From: Bacteroidota bacterium
Lineage (GTDB): Bacteria > Bacteroidota > Bacteroidia > Bacteroidales > CAIXZF01
Length of the DNA: 64,000 nt
Assembly (NCBI GenBank): GCA_022709385.1
Contig: JAKLIX010000010.1
Location: 1-64,000 of the forward strand
Direction: 5' to 3'
The stretch's first letter is position 1; the number at the start of each line of letters is the position of its first letter. Below the pieces are notes generated by a model that was not told where the DNA came from, made no database searches, and saw only the letters and a program-made list of their open reading frames with translations. Shown here in pieces: positions 33,988-42,756 of the stretch. Position numbers and translations under genes: made by a program.

Positions 33988-34686
33988 ATGGGGGAAGAAA
34001 TCAGACCCGATATAGAAGAAAGCTGGTATGCATTGCTGCATGATGAGTTTAACAAATCTTACTTTCATCAGTTGAAGCAATTTCTTACGGAGGAAAAAAA
34101 GCGGGCTGTGGTATATCCACCCGGACGACTGATTTTTAATGCTTTCTGGCAAACTCCGGTACCCAGGGTCAGCGTGGTTATCCTGGGCCAGGATCCCTAC
34201 CATGGACCGGGGCAGGCACACGGGCTTTGTTTTTCGGTACCCGAGGGCGTTCCAAAACCTCCTTCCCTGGTGAATATTTTTAAGGAAATTCAACGCGATC
34301 TGGGAATTCCGGTTCCGCTGCAGGGGAATCTCACTCCCTGGGCCCGGCAGGGTGTGCTTCTGCTCAATGCCACCCTCACCGTGAGGGCCAATATGGCGGG
34401 GTCGCATCAGCATAAGGGTTGGGAGACTTTTACCGATACCGTGATCAGGAAGCTGTCGGAACAACGCGACAAGCTTGTGTTTCTGCTGTGGGGGAATTAT
34501 GCGGGTGCCAAGCAGGAACTGATAGACCACAGCAGGCACCGGGTATTGCTGGCCCCGCACCCTTCCCCGCTTTCGGCATCACGGGGATTCATCGGCTGTG
34601 GCCATTTCTCGGCTGTGAACAATTACCTCAGAACAGAAGGACTAGCTGAAATCAACTGGGATTTAAACAGTTCAACGAAATTTTAA
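33988..34686 (+). CDS. ung: Uracil-DNA glycosylase
   Basis: 232 residues from ATG at 33988 (a frame start at 33976 adds four residues). Family 1 UDG motifs: the water-activating loop GQDPYHGPGQAHG, NPSLVN-type loop (KPPSLVNIFKEI), LLLNATLTV, and the minor-groove loop APHPSPLSASRGFIG, whose H and P-S residues intercalate at the lesion. It removes uracil from DNA to start base excision repair. Length is normal (about 220-230). No operon partner visible; the FadL-like gene follows after about 30 bp. Confidence 0.96.
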   Translation: MGEEIRPDIEESWYALLHDEFNKSYFHQLKQFLTEEKKRAVVYPPGRLIFNAFWQTPVPRVSVVILGQDPYHGPGQAHGLCFSVPEGVPKPPSLVNIFKEIQRDLGIPVPLQGNLTPWARQGVLLLNATLTVRANMAGSHQHKGWETFTDTVIRKLSEQRDKLVFLLWGNYAGAKQELIDHSRHRVLLAPHPSPLSASRGFIGCGHFSAVNNYLRTEGLAEINWDLNSSTKF

Positions 34687-34717
34687 TACCTTGCGTGAAA
34701 TTCTTAAAATTGTTTCT

Positions 34718-35947
34718 ATGCGTAATCTTCGACATTTGTTTTGTTTCCTGCTGCTTGCAAGCAGTTCCGGCCTTCTTGCCGGAGGATTCCAGGTCTCTTT
34801 ACACGGGCAGAAACAGATTGGCATGGGTTCGGTCGGTACATCCCTGGTGCATGATGCCAGTTGTATGTTTTTCAATCCCGGCGGACTGGCCATGATGAAA
34901 CAGAAAGTCAGTGTGTCGGGTGGTGTCAGTTTCCTTCGTTCCTATGCGGTGTTCAGTAAAGATAATACTGATTATCAGGCTGAAACGAATAATCCCATGG
35001 GAACACCCTTCACCTTTTATGCCGCAATGCGCGTGAATGAAAAACTGGCTGCCGGTCTTGCCGTGAACACCCCTTACGGGAACCGTCTGAAATGGGGTGA
35101 TCATTGGGCAGGTCGTTACCTGATCCAGGACATCTCGCTTGCATCAGTGTTTTTTCAACCTACCTTATCTTACAAGATTCATCCAAACCTGAGTCTTGGT
35201 GCGGGACTGGTGTATGCCCTTGGCAATGTGGACATGAATAAGGCGGTTCCGGTATCATCCCAGGGCGGGCAGGATGGTAAGGTGAATATCAAGGGAAGCG
35301 GAAGCAGTTTCGGTTATAACCTAGGCCTGCTTTTCAGAAAAGATAAACTAAGCATCGGCATTGACTACCGGTCCAGGGTGGATATGGAGCTGGATGAAGC
35401 TGACGCAAGCTTTCAGGTCCCAGCTTCCTTATCAGGTAATTTCCCTGCCGATAATAAAACGAAAGTGTCACTTCCTTTGCCGGCGAACCTGGATATAGGA
35501 GCATCCTATGCGCTTAGTGACAAACTGACCGCCGGCTTCAGCCTGAATTACGTTTTTTGGGAGGTATATGACAGCCTTATTTTTGATTTTCAAACCAATA
35601 CGCCCGCGCTGGCAGATTCAAGGAATCCACGGGAGTATAAAAACCGGCTGATCGTTAGGGTGGGGGCGCAATATGCCTTCAGCGACAAGCTGACTGTCAG
35701 AGCCGGAGGCTATTATGACCCGACACCGGTGAATCCTGATTATTTCAACCCCGAAACGCCCAGTCTCGACATCACCGCCCTGAGTTGTGGTTTTTCATAT
35801 TATCCTATGGAAAAACTCAGCATCGATGCATCTTTTCTTTACCTGATGGGAAGTGAAATGCAGATGCAATACCAGCCGGAGAATTTTGGAGGCACCTATA
35901 AAACAAGGATTTATATACCCGGAATCGGAATATCATATGGATTTTAA
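34718..35947 (+). CDS. FadL/TodX-type outer-membrane transporter
   Basis: 409 residues from ATG at 34718. Signal peptide ends SSGLLAGG. OMPP1/FadL barrel signature near the N terminus: QVSLHGQKQIGMGSVGTSLV, then DASCMFFNPGGLAMM with the NPGGLA motif of the hatch domain. Repeated strands follow, ending GIGISYGF. It should carry long-chain fatty acids or other hydrophobic molecules across the outer membrane. It is followed by a GDSL-like lipoprotein gene after 15 bp; this pair recurs in Bacteroidota and may release and import acyl chains, by inference. Confidence 0.9.
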   Translation: MRNLRHLFCFLLLASSSGLLAGGFQVSLHGQKQIGMGSVGTSLVHDASCMFFNPGGLAMMKQKVSVSGGVSFLRSYAVFSKDNTDYQAETNNPMGTPFTFYAAMRVNEKLAAGLAVNTPYGNRLKWGDHWAGRYLIQDISLASVFFQPTLSYKIHPNLSLGAGLVYALGNVDMNKAVPVSSQGGQDGKVNIKGSGSSFGYNLGLLFRKDKLSIGIDYRSRVDMELDEADASFQVPASLSGNFPADNKTKVSLPLPANLDIGASYALSDKLTAGFSLNYVFWEVYDSLIFDFQTNTPALADSRNPREYKNRLIVRVGAQYAFSDKLTVRAGGYYDPTPVNPDYFNPETPSLDITALSCGFSYYPMEKLSIDASFLYLMGSEMQMQYQPENFGGTYKTRIYIPGIGISYGF

Positions 35948-35962
35948 TAAATGAATTAATAT

Positions 35963-37291
35963 ATGAAATCATTAAAATATTTATCACTCGCGCTTATTGT
36001 GGGTTTATCGGCCTGCAGGCCTGAACTGGATGAGTTTTCGCCTTCTGCCGGGCAGCTCGACCTGACTAATTATGTGGCTGTCGGTTGTGGTTCAACAGCT
36101 GGTTTTGCAGACGGAGAACTTTACCGGAGCGGTCAGGTCAACAGTTTTCCCAATATGCTGGCCGGGCAATTCAGTCTCGCGGGCGGAGGGAATTTCCGGC
36201 AACCCCTGATGACAGATGAGCTGGGGTTCGGCAACAAACGGATCATGGGTTATTATACAGACTGCCTTGGTGCCGTGCAGCTTATGCCTGTGCTTGCGGG
36301 GGGAGTTCCTTCACCGGCAAACTTCACATCCATTGCATCCCAGGGCCCTTTCCACAACCTGGGCGTACCTTTGACCCGTTCGTTTATGGTACCTCTTGCA
36401 GGTTATGCACAGGCAAATCCTTATTTCGGACGCTTTGCCTCTTCGGTTGTCGCAAGCCTGCTGGCGGAAGCCGTGGCAGCTGATCCCAGCTTTTTTACCA
36501 TCTGGCTTGGAAGCAGTGATGTGCTGGGTTATGCAATGGCCGGCGGTGACAATACTCCGGACAGCCTTACTCCGGTGCATGTCTTTAATCTGTCGATGCA
36601 AGCCATCGTTGGAGGGATGATCTCCACAGGCGGGAGAGGTGCCATCCTGACAGTGCCCGACATCACGGCATTTCCTTATTTTACGGCTGTTCCCGTGAAG
36701 GGGCTTACACTCGATGATGCGAAGGTTCAACTGCTTAACCAGGCCTATGCCGGCTATAATCAGATGGCTTCTGCCCTGGGTCTGCCACAGATGCAGTTCA
36801 ATACAGGTTCAAATTACTGGATCGTACAGGATCCCGATCCGGCCTATGTCCAGTTGGGTGGGATCCGGCAGGCGGTGGCCGGGGAGCTGATCACGCTGAG
36901 TATTCCCCAGGATTCTCTCAAATGCGGCGGATGGGGCTCGCAGAAACCCATTCCCCACAAATACCTGATCGACCTGAAGGAAATCCAGAAGATCAAAGAT
37001 GCAACCCAGCAGTATAACGGAATCCTTGGTGGACTGGCCCAGGAAAACAACCTGCTGCTGATCGATATGCATTTGTTTTTTAAGGGAGTTTATGCCGGCC
37101 TGGTCGCAGACGGGCTGAAATTCTCCAACACTTTTGTGAGTGGCGGCTTTTTCTCCCTCGACGGGATACACCTCTCCGCCAGGGGTAACGCTCTGGTTTC
37201 CAATTATATCATTGAATCCCTCAACAAGACATATCAATCCAGGATTCCGCTGGTGAACGTCGGTGATTATCCAGGAATCGGATTTCCCTAA
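35963..37291 (+). CDS. SGNH/GDSL-like lipoprotein with altered motif
   Basis: 442 residues; lipobox LSAC (C18). The fold follows SGNH hydrolases: block [20 protein letters not shown] (37-55), a Gly/Asn region ([11 protein letters not shown]), and block [14 protein letters not shown] with the D-x-x-H pair. In block I the usual GDSLTAGF is GCGSTAGF, so the normal nucleophile position (43) is Gly and a Ser sits one residue later (S44). It may be inactive, use S44, or act as a binding protein. Coupled to the upstream FadL-like gene. The last 4 nt overlap smpB in the opposite direction. Confidence 0.82.
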   Translation: MKSLKYLSLALIVGLSACRPELDEFSPSAGQLDLTNYVAVGCGSTAGFADGELYRSGQVNSFPNMLAGQFSLAGGGNFRQPLMTDELGFGNKRIMGYYTDCLGAVQLMPVLAGGVPSPANFTSIASQGPFHNLGVPLTRSFMVPLAGYAQANPYFGRFASSVVASLLAEAVAADPSFFTIWLGSSDVLGYAMAGGDNTPDSLTPVHVFNLSMQAIVGGMISTGGRGAILTVPDITAFPYFTAVPVKGLTLDDAKVQLLNQAYAGYNQMASALGLPQMQFNTGSNYWIVQDPDPAYVQLGGIRQAVAGELITLSIPQDSLKCGGWGSQKPIPHKYLIDLKEIQKIKDATQQYNGILGGLAQENNLLLIDMHLFFKGVYAGLVADGLKFSNTFVSGGFFSLDGIHLSARGNALVSNYIIESLNKTYQSRIPLVNVGDYPGIGFP

Positions 37292-37731
37292 AGTTGCCGT
37301 TCCATATCGCGGTGGATGTCCTTCTTTTTGATCGTCTCCCGCTTATCGTAGCTCTTTTTCCCTTTTGCCAGGGCAATGTCGAGCTTGGCAAGGCCTTTCT
37401 CATTGATATACAGCAGGGTAGGGATAATGGTGTATCCCTTTTCTTTAATCTTTGTCAATAGTTTCTTTAATTCCCTCCTGTTCAGCAGGAGCTTCCTGTC
37501 GCGCTTCGGGTCATGGTTATAATGCGTGCCAAGGCTGTATTCGGAAATATGCAGGTTGAATACATAAAGCTCCTCTCCTTTGAAGGCACAGTAAGCATCG
37601 GTGAGATTTGCCTTTCCGTCCCTGATCGATTTGATCTCGGTTCCGGTCAGCACCATGCCTGCTGTGTACGTTTCAAAAAGGAAATACTGAAATTCGGCCT
37701 TTCTGTTTTTTATTCTGATCCTGCTGTCCAT
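37288..37731 (-). CDS. smpB: SsrA-binding protein SmpB
   Basis: 147 residues from ATG at 37731; a TTG at 37743 would overlap the promoter box. SmpB core: [49 protein letters not shown], and the basic tail [19 protein letters not shown] that enters the decoding site. With tmRNA it rescues stalled ribosomes and tags the nascent protein. No tmRNA gene was noticed in the window. The -7 box ends only 10 bp before the ATG, suggesting a leaderless or nearly leaderless message. Confidence 0.96.
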   Translation of the reverse strand: MDSRIRIKNRKAEFQYFLFETYTAGMVLTGTEIKSIRDGKANLTDAYCAFKGEELYVFNLHISEYSLGTHYNHDPKRDRKLLLNRRELKKLLTKIKEKGYTIIPTLLYINEKGLAKLDIALAKGKKSYDKRETIKKKDIHRDMERQL

Positions 37732-37740
37732 AGGGGAGCG

Positions 37741-37748
37741 CAAAAGTA
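37741..37748 (-). promoter_or_regulatory. -7 box for smpB
   Basis: Minus-strand TACTTTTG matches TAnnTTTG. Its distance to the ATG (10 bp) leaves almost no 5' untranslated region. Confidence 0.6.
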
Positions 37749-37758
37749 CGCATAATCA

Positions 37759-40155
37759 TCAAATTCTGACTTTCAGTCCTGCAAGGAAATGTCTGCCTGC
37801 CTGCGGAAAATATCCGTCCATGAGCTGGTACCTGCCTTCGTAATAATATCGGTAGATCCAGGCATTGGATTCGTATTCGGCATTCATGATATTGAATACC
37901 TGCAGGCTTAATTCGAGTGTACGCAACAGTTTTTGCTCCGGCCGGAAAACCAGTTGCAGGTCAGTCACCAGGTAGGGATCTAGTTTCCTGTCCTCAGAAG
38001 CGGTGTTATCGATGTATTGTTTGCCAACATATTTGGTGTTAATATCCAGTTTAATGCTGCGCAGGATGTTGAATGTGAGTTGGTTGTTTGCAACGATGTC
38101 CGGACTGAAAGAAAGTTTGCTTTTCCCGAGCGGGCGACTGATCTGTCCTCCTTCATCCCAGTTGTCAATATACTCGGTAAAGTCGCGGATCATATTCCTG
38201 CTCAGGCTGAAGTTAGCCGTCCAATGCAGGCGCGGGAGCAGCGGCAGTTTGAGAGCGCACTCTATGCCCTGCCTGAAGGACAGGGGAACATTGATCATGA
38301 CAGGTGCCCCGACAGTGTTTATTTTACCGGTAAGCACCAATTGATCACGGTAATCCATATGATAAAGGTTCAGGCTGAGGAAGCGCTTATCCTTTGTGTA
38401 ATCTGCTCCGATTTCCACATTCAGCAGCTTTTCTGGTTTGGGTGTGGCACCCGGGTCGGCGTCCTTAAAATTGGTTCGGTTAGGCTCACGGTTTGCCATT
38501 CCCGTGTACAGGTGCAGCGATAGGTATTTGCTTGTTTTCCAACTAATTCCGGCTTTCGGATTCCAGAAGCGGTAGCTGTGTTGCTGGGTCAGGATGCGTG
38601 TATCGTCATCAATGCCGTCGATCTCATACCGGATATTCCGGTATTGAAGATCACCCAGCAGGCTGATACTGTTTGTAAGGTGGTAATGCAGTTTGGTGAA
38701 GATACTGGCGTCCTGTTTATCTCCTGTGTTACAGTACCACTGGTGATCGTAGGCATTTTGCCTGACAGCCTGCCTGGTCCAGATGGTTTTCCCGAAATGT
38801 TTACCTGCATAAGCGTTCCATCCTCCACCTGTCATCCACTGATAGCGTTTGGTTTCCCGGCTGAAATTCCAGTTCAGTCCGTAGAAGTCGTTTTTCAGCC
38901 ATTTTCTCTGGATCAGGTCCGATTCAGTGACTCCGGGATCCAAAGCTTCGAGCTGATAGGCAGAAAGATCACGCTTTTCTTTATACTGTTCATAATAGCC
39001 TTCGCCGTGAACATAGAAGAAACTGCTATGAAAATGCATTTCTGGTTTCATGCTCAGGGTATACTGCATTTGGTAATGGTCCTGGCGGTAGTTGTCGATT
39101 TCATTTTCATAGAACCTGATCCTGCCCTCCGCATCTTTGTACATGCCGTTCACGTTGAAGGTACGGTTGGTGTCGAGGATGTACGAGGGGACTCCGTCCC
39201 AGGCCTGGGTTGTGATTTCTTTACCAGAGAATACATTGACTTTGATCAGTTGTTTTTTCCCGAACCAGCTTGCTGAGGTGAAGAACGATCTCAGGTCTGT
39301 GGTGGCTCTGTCGATGTAACCGTCTGATTGAATGAGGGAGAGCCGGGTGTCGAAGGCGAATTTCTGGTTGATCAGCCCGGTACCGGCATTCAGGCTTGAA
39401 CGGAAGGTGGCGTAAGAACCGGCGGATTGTCTGAGTTCTGCATAGGGTTCTGTCTGTGCTTTTTGTGTCTGGATATTGATGCTGGCTCCGAATGCGGCTG
39501 CCCCGTTTGAAGAGGTGCCGACCCCTCTCTGGATTTCGATATTATCCACACTCGAAGCAATATCTGGCAGATCCACCCAGTACACTTCATGGGATTCGGG
39601 ATCATTGTATGGAATGCCGTTGATGGTGACATTAATCCTGGTCATGTCTGTTCCCCTGATTCTGATGCCTGTATAGCCGATACCGGTACCTGCATCCGAT
39701 GTTACCACGGCTGACGGGATACCGGCCATTACATAGGGCAGATCCCGGCCATGGTTCCTGGCCATGATGTCTTCCTTGTTCAGCCGGCTGATGGTGGCAG
39801 GGGCATTGGGTGGAACCCTGGTGCCATTGATTACCACTTCATCTGTCAGGTATGAAAGGATTTCCATCCTGACCGTCAGGGAGAGGTGCTGTTGGACGTC
39901 CAGTTCCTGCCTGTACTCGCGGTACCCAAGAAAACTGACTGTCAGGGTATATTTCCCTTTTTTACTGATGTTGAACAGGAAATTGCCATGTTGATCGGTT
40001 GTGGTGGCCTGCAAGCCTTCGTTAAGCCTGACCACTGCTCCCGGAAGTGGATTTTCTCCGGCTGCTTCCAGCACTTTACCCTTAAGCTGAATCTGGGCTG
40101 AGGCCTGCATCATCAGCAGTCCCATCATCCAAATAAAAAACCCGGTTGTTTTCAT
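37759..40155 (-). CDS. TonB-dependent receptor, probably for thiamine compounds
   Basis: 798 residues. Signal peptide ends MMQASAQ. An N-terminal carboxypeptidase-regulatory-like domain (about 22-105; GKVLEAAGENPLPGAVVRL) is followed by a plug with TGIRIRGTDMTRINVTINGI and IEIQRGVGTSSNGAAAFGAS. The 22-strand barrel ends QAGRHFLAGLKVRI. A TPP riboswitch sits between its promoter and start, so the cargo is most likely thiamine or a precursor, taken up by TonB-ExbBD energy. It stands alone: no thi or pnuT genes are adjacent in the window. Confidence 0.9.
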   Translation of the reverse strand: MKTTGFFIWMMGLLMMQASAQIQLKGKVLEAAGENPLPGAVVRLNEGLQATTTDQHGNFLFNISKKGKYTLTVSFLGYREYRQELDVQQHLSLTVRMEILSYLTDEVVINGTRVPPNAPATISRLNKEDIMARNHGRDLPYVMAGIPSAVVTSDAGTGIGYTGIRIRGTDMTRINVTINGIPYNDPESHEVYWVDLPDIASSVDNIEIQRGVGTSSNGAAAFGASINIQTQKAQTEPYAELRQSAGSYATFRSSLNAGTGLINQKFAFDTRLSLIQSDGYIDRATTDLRSFFTSASWFGKKQLIKVNVFSGKEITTQAWDGVPSYILDTNRTFNVNGMYKDAEGRIRFYENEIDNYRQDHYQMQYTLSMKPEMHFHSSFFYVHGEGYYEQYKEKRDLSAYQLEALDPGVTESDLIQRKWLKNDFYGLNWNFSRETKRYQWMTGGGWNAYAGKHFGKTIWTRQAVRQNAYDHQWYCNTGDKQDASIFTKLHYHLTNSISLLGDLQYRNIRYEIDGIDDDTRILTQQHSYRFWNPKAGISWKTSKYLSLHLYTGMANREPNRTNFKDADPGATPKPEKLLNVEIGADYTKDKRFLSLNLYHMDYRDQLVLTGKINTVGAPVMINVPLSFRQGIECALKLPLLPRLHWTANFSLSRNMIRDFTEYIDNWDEGGQISRPLGKSKLSFSPDIVANNQLTFNILRSIKLDINTKYVGKQYIDNTASEDRKLDPYLVTDLQLVFRPEQKLLRTLELSLQVFNIMNAEYESNAWIYRYYYEGRYQLMDGYFPQAGRHFLAGLKVRI

Positions 40156-40204
40156 CTTTTGCAGATTAACCGGGATGCCTTCAGGAAGTTGGAATACGTG
40201 CTCT

Positions 40205-40283
40205 TTGTTACTCCCTACGCCGGCATGATCCGGATCAGGTTCTTAGAGTATGATCTCAGCCCCATGAGGGCACCCCTGTAATT
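40205..40283 (-). promoter_or_regulatory. TPP (thiamine pyrophosphate) riboswitch
   Basis: On the minus strand the THI element reads AGGGGTGCCC, then GGCTGAGATCATACTCTAAG, GAACCTGATCCGGATCATGC, and CGGCGTAGGGAG. All the conserved aptamer parts are present. It lies about 50-130 nt upstream of the TonB receptor start. TPP binding should repress the gene. Confidence 0.95.
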
Positions 40284-40290
40284 GTGATTA

Positions 40291-40298
40291 CAAAGATA
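40291..40298 (-). promoter_or_regulatory. -7 box for the TPP-controlled gene
   Basis: Minus-strand TATCTTTG, a TAnnTTTG match, 8 bp before the aptamer, so the transcript starts right at the riboswitch. Confidence 0.65.
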
Positions 40299-40340
40299 CG
40301 ACAATATAAGGCTGAATGTCAGAAAGGGGAGGATAAATAC

Positions 40341-40348
40341 TAACTTTG
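40341..40348 (+). promoter_or_regulatory. -7 box for aroQ
   Basis: TAACTTTG matches TAnnTTTG; the aroQ ATG follows 22 bp later. It diverges from the TPP-controlled promoter 43 bp away. Confidence 0.65.
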
Positions 40349-40369
40349 GCAGGAGAATCCCAATCAAAG

Positions 40370-40831
40370 ATGAAAAAGATCGGCATCATTAACGGTCCCA
40401 ACCTCAACCTGACCGGCAGCAGGGAACCGGAAGTCTATGGCCATACCGGCTTTGAGGAGCTCATGGCACGTCTTCGCAAGCTGTATCCGGAAATCGTATT
40501 TCATTATTTCCAATCGAACATAGAGGGAGAGATCATCGACTGTATACACCAATGGGCTGCGGAAATGGATGCGATGGTATTGAATGCCGGGGCTTATACC
40601 CACACATCCATTGCCATTGGTGACGCTGTGAGGGCGATTAGCCTGCCTGTGATCGAAGTTCATTTGTCCAATGTATTTGCGAGGGAAGCTTTCCGCCAGC
40701 TTTCGCATATAGCACCGGCTGCAGCCGGTACCATCACTGGCCTCGGGATGGATTCCTACGTCCTGGCCGTGTATTATCTGGCCTGTGTAATGGATCAATC
40801 TGCTGGTTGCGGCGAACAGTTCAAGCCCTGA
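40370..40831 (+). CDS. aroQ: Type II 3-dehydroquinate dehydratase
   Basis: 153 residues from ATG at 40370; the longer frame from 40346 lies within the leader. Type II motifs: GPNLNLTGSREPEVYG with the catalytic Arg (18) and Tyr (23), NAGAYTHTSIAIGDA, and EVHLSNVFAREAFRQLS with the active-site His and Arg. It makes 3-dehydroshikimate in aromatic amino acid synthesis; the family forms dodecamers. The last 11 nt overlap the convergent glycosyltransferase gene. Confidence 0.95.
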   Translation: MKKIGIINGPNLNLTGSREPEVYGHTGFEELMARLRKLYPEIVFHYFQSNIEGEIIDCIHQWAAEMDAMVLNAGAYTHTSIAIGDAVRAISLPVIEVHLSNVFAREAFRQLSHIAPAAAGTITGLGMDSYVLAVYYLACVMDQSAGCGEQFKP

Positions 40832-41840
40832 ACTTATCCGGATCCAGCATTGAAAAATGTCTTTTTTTTCTGAGGTAATAATCCAGGACAATGGATTTCC
40901 GGTATATGAGTGAAACCCTGTGATGTGTCAGTGAGCTGCGCTTTCTCCTGATCTTTCCGAACATACGGTAAAAACTGAAATAAGCCCGGATCACGGCGAG
41001 GAAGTCTTTGGTGTCACCATCGGATAGGAATTTCAGGCCGGCAAGGAAATCGAGCAGGTGGCGGACCAGGAAAACCGGGAGGATGCTTCCCGCCGGCAGG
41101 TTCTTATACAGCAATATCAGGTTGTTTCTGAAGTTCAGGTATGTCTTTCTCCAGGATATCTTAGGCAGGGTTCCCCCTCCTACATGGTACACTTTTGAGC
41201 CCGGACAGTACATGATACGATAACCTTCATTTTTCAGCCGCCAGCAGAAGTCAATTTCTTCCATATGTGCGAAAAAGTCGTTGTCGAGTCCTCCCAACTG
41301 ATGATACAGTGAGGCTCTTACGAACAGACAGGCTCCCGTGGCCCAGAAAATCTCCGAAGGCTGGTCATACTGCTGTTCGTCCTTTTCCAGGGTCAGGAAT
41401 ATTCTTCCCCTGCAGAAGGGGTAACCCCAATGGTCAATAAACCCTCCTGCGGCACCGGCATATTCGAACATCTCCGGTTCATGAAACGATAATATTTTGG
41501 GCTGACAGGCTGCAATACCCGGGTCATGGTCCATCATTTCAACAAGTGGTTCTATCCAGCCGGGAGTCACCTCGATGTCTGAGTTCAGTAGTACATAATA
41601 CTCGGCGTCGACCTGGCACAGGGCATCGTTATAGCCCTTGGAGAATCCTCCGTTATCATCATTCCTGATGATCTCGATATCCGGGAAGTGTTGTTCAAGG
41701 TAGCTGACAGAGTCATCGGTGGAGGCGTTGTCCGCAATGATCATGCGTGCCTGGCCAGAATGTGCGATAACAGAAGGAAGGAAGCGTTCAAGGAACTTCC
41801 TGCCGTTCCAGTTCAGAATAACAACGGCGACCCTGCTCAT
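40821..41840 (-). CDS. Family 2 glycosyltransferase
   Basis: 339 residues, GT-A fold: VAVVILNWNGRKFLERFLPS (3-22), IADNASTDDSV, YYVLLNSDIEVTPGW with the metal-binding N-S-D in place of DxD, and FFAHMEEIDFCWRLKNEGYR. This resembles rhamnosyl/mannosyl-type transferases of cell-surface polysaccharides. The C-terminal about 90 residues hold a hydrophobic helix and a basic tail that may bind membrane. The start overlaps the stop of the upstream acyltransferase by 4 nt (ATGA), so both likely act in envelope glycolipid assembly. Confidence 0.9.
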   Translation of the reverse strand: MSRVAVVILNWNGRKFLERFLPSVIAHSGQARMIIADNASTDDSVSYLEQHFPDIEIIRNDDNGGFSKGYNDALCQVDAEYYVLLNSDIEVTPGWIEPLVEMMDHDPGIAACQPKILSFHEPEMFEYAGAAGGFIDHWGYPFCRGRIFLTLEKDEQQYDQPSEIFWATGACLFVRASLYHQLGGLDNDFFAHMEEIDFCWRLKNEGYRIMYCPGSKVYHVGGGTLPKISWRKTYLNFRNNLILLYKNLPAGSILPVFLVRHLLDFLAGLKFLSDGDTKDFLAVIRAYFSFYRMFGKIRRKRSSLTHHRVSLIYRKSIVLDYYLRKKRHFSMLDPDKFRA

Positions 41841-42706
41841 GATCTGCTGTGTTTCCAGCGCCTGTGAGACCAGAGCCAGTTGTACGGCCTGTTGATGATG
41901 GCCTGCTCCAGCATTTGCACATGTGTCCGCGTGATTTCGAATTCTTCCGTCTGACCCGGCTTTTCGGTGATCAGCTTGAATGTGGCCTCATAATACCCTC
42001 TTTTAACCCGGTATAAATCCATAAAAAGCACCACATGCCCCAGGGAACGGGCAATTTTTTCCACACCCAGGAAAACTGCTGTATCCTGGTTCAGAAAATC
42101 CATCCAGTAATTGATCTCGTCTTTGGTTGGAGTCTGGTCACCGGCGATCAGGTAGATGGATGGTTCTGCCTTCATTTTCACCATTTCCCGGAATGCCTTT
42201 TTGAAATCTATCAGGCCTTTGTCTGCAAATTTCAGGCGCAGACTGTTCAGGTATTGTTCGAAGAACTTATCCGACAAAGGTTTGACAACGGCCCAGGGAT
42301 TGTATTGGGGAAAGGTCGACATATATACTCCGAACCATTCCCAGTTGCCCAGATGCCCGGTGGCAATGATCACACTTTTTCCCTGCGAAAGGTATTTCTC
42401 CATTAATTCGATATTCACGATGCGGAACCGCTGATGAAAGGATGAAATTTTCATCCCCCTGGTCTTGATCACCTCCATCACCAGGTCGGCGATATGCCTG
42501 TAGTATTGTTTTCTGATCCGTTTTCTTTCATGTGCAGTGAGATGGGGGAAGGAATTCAGCAGGTTCTTGTCAATGACAGACCTGCGATATCTGAACACAT
42601 AGGCTAATTTGAATGCAAGGCAGCCGGAAACGAAATACAGGACGCGAAAAGGGAGTAATGATATCAGCCTGGCGAGACACCTGAATAAGAGATAAACGAT
42701 CTTCAT
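41837..42706 (-). CDS. LpxL/HtrB-type lipid acyltransferase
   Basis: 289 residues from ATG at 42706 (a longer frame starts at 42736). N-terminal membrane helix (YLLFRCLARLISLLPFRVLY). Catalytic H-x4-E motif in ATGHLGNWEWFGVYM, then IYLIAGDQTPTKDEINYWMD, typical of lipid A secondary acyltransferases. It should acylate lipid A or a related glycolipid at the inner membrane. It leads a two-gene unit with the glycosyltransferase. A -7 box is placed at 42734. Confidence 0.9.
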   Translation of the reverse strand: MKIVYLLFRCLARLISLLPFRVLYFVSGCLAFKLAYVFRYRRSVIDKNLLNSFPHLTAHERKRIRKQYYRHIADLVMEVIKTRGMKISSFHQRFRIVNIELMEKYLSQGKSVIIATGHLGNWEWFGVYMSTFPQYNPWAVVKPLSDKFFEQYLNSLRLKFADKGLIDFKKAFREMVKMKAEPSIYLIAGDQTPTKDEINYWMDFLNQDTAVFLGVEKIARSLGHVVLFMDLYRVKRGYYEATFKLITEKPGQTEEFEITRTHVQMLEQAIINRPYNWLWSHRRWKHSRS

Positions 42707-42733
42707 GCGAATGAATCGTAGGGATGGAAAAAA

Positions 42734-42741
42734 CAAAGGTA
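42734..42741 (-). promoter_or_regulatory. -7 box for the acyltransferase operon
   Basis: Minus-strand TACCTTTG, a TAnnTTTG match, 28 bp before the ATG at 42706. Confidence 0.6.
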
Positions 42742-42756
42742 AAAAACAACGGAAAA

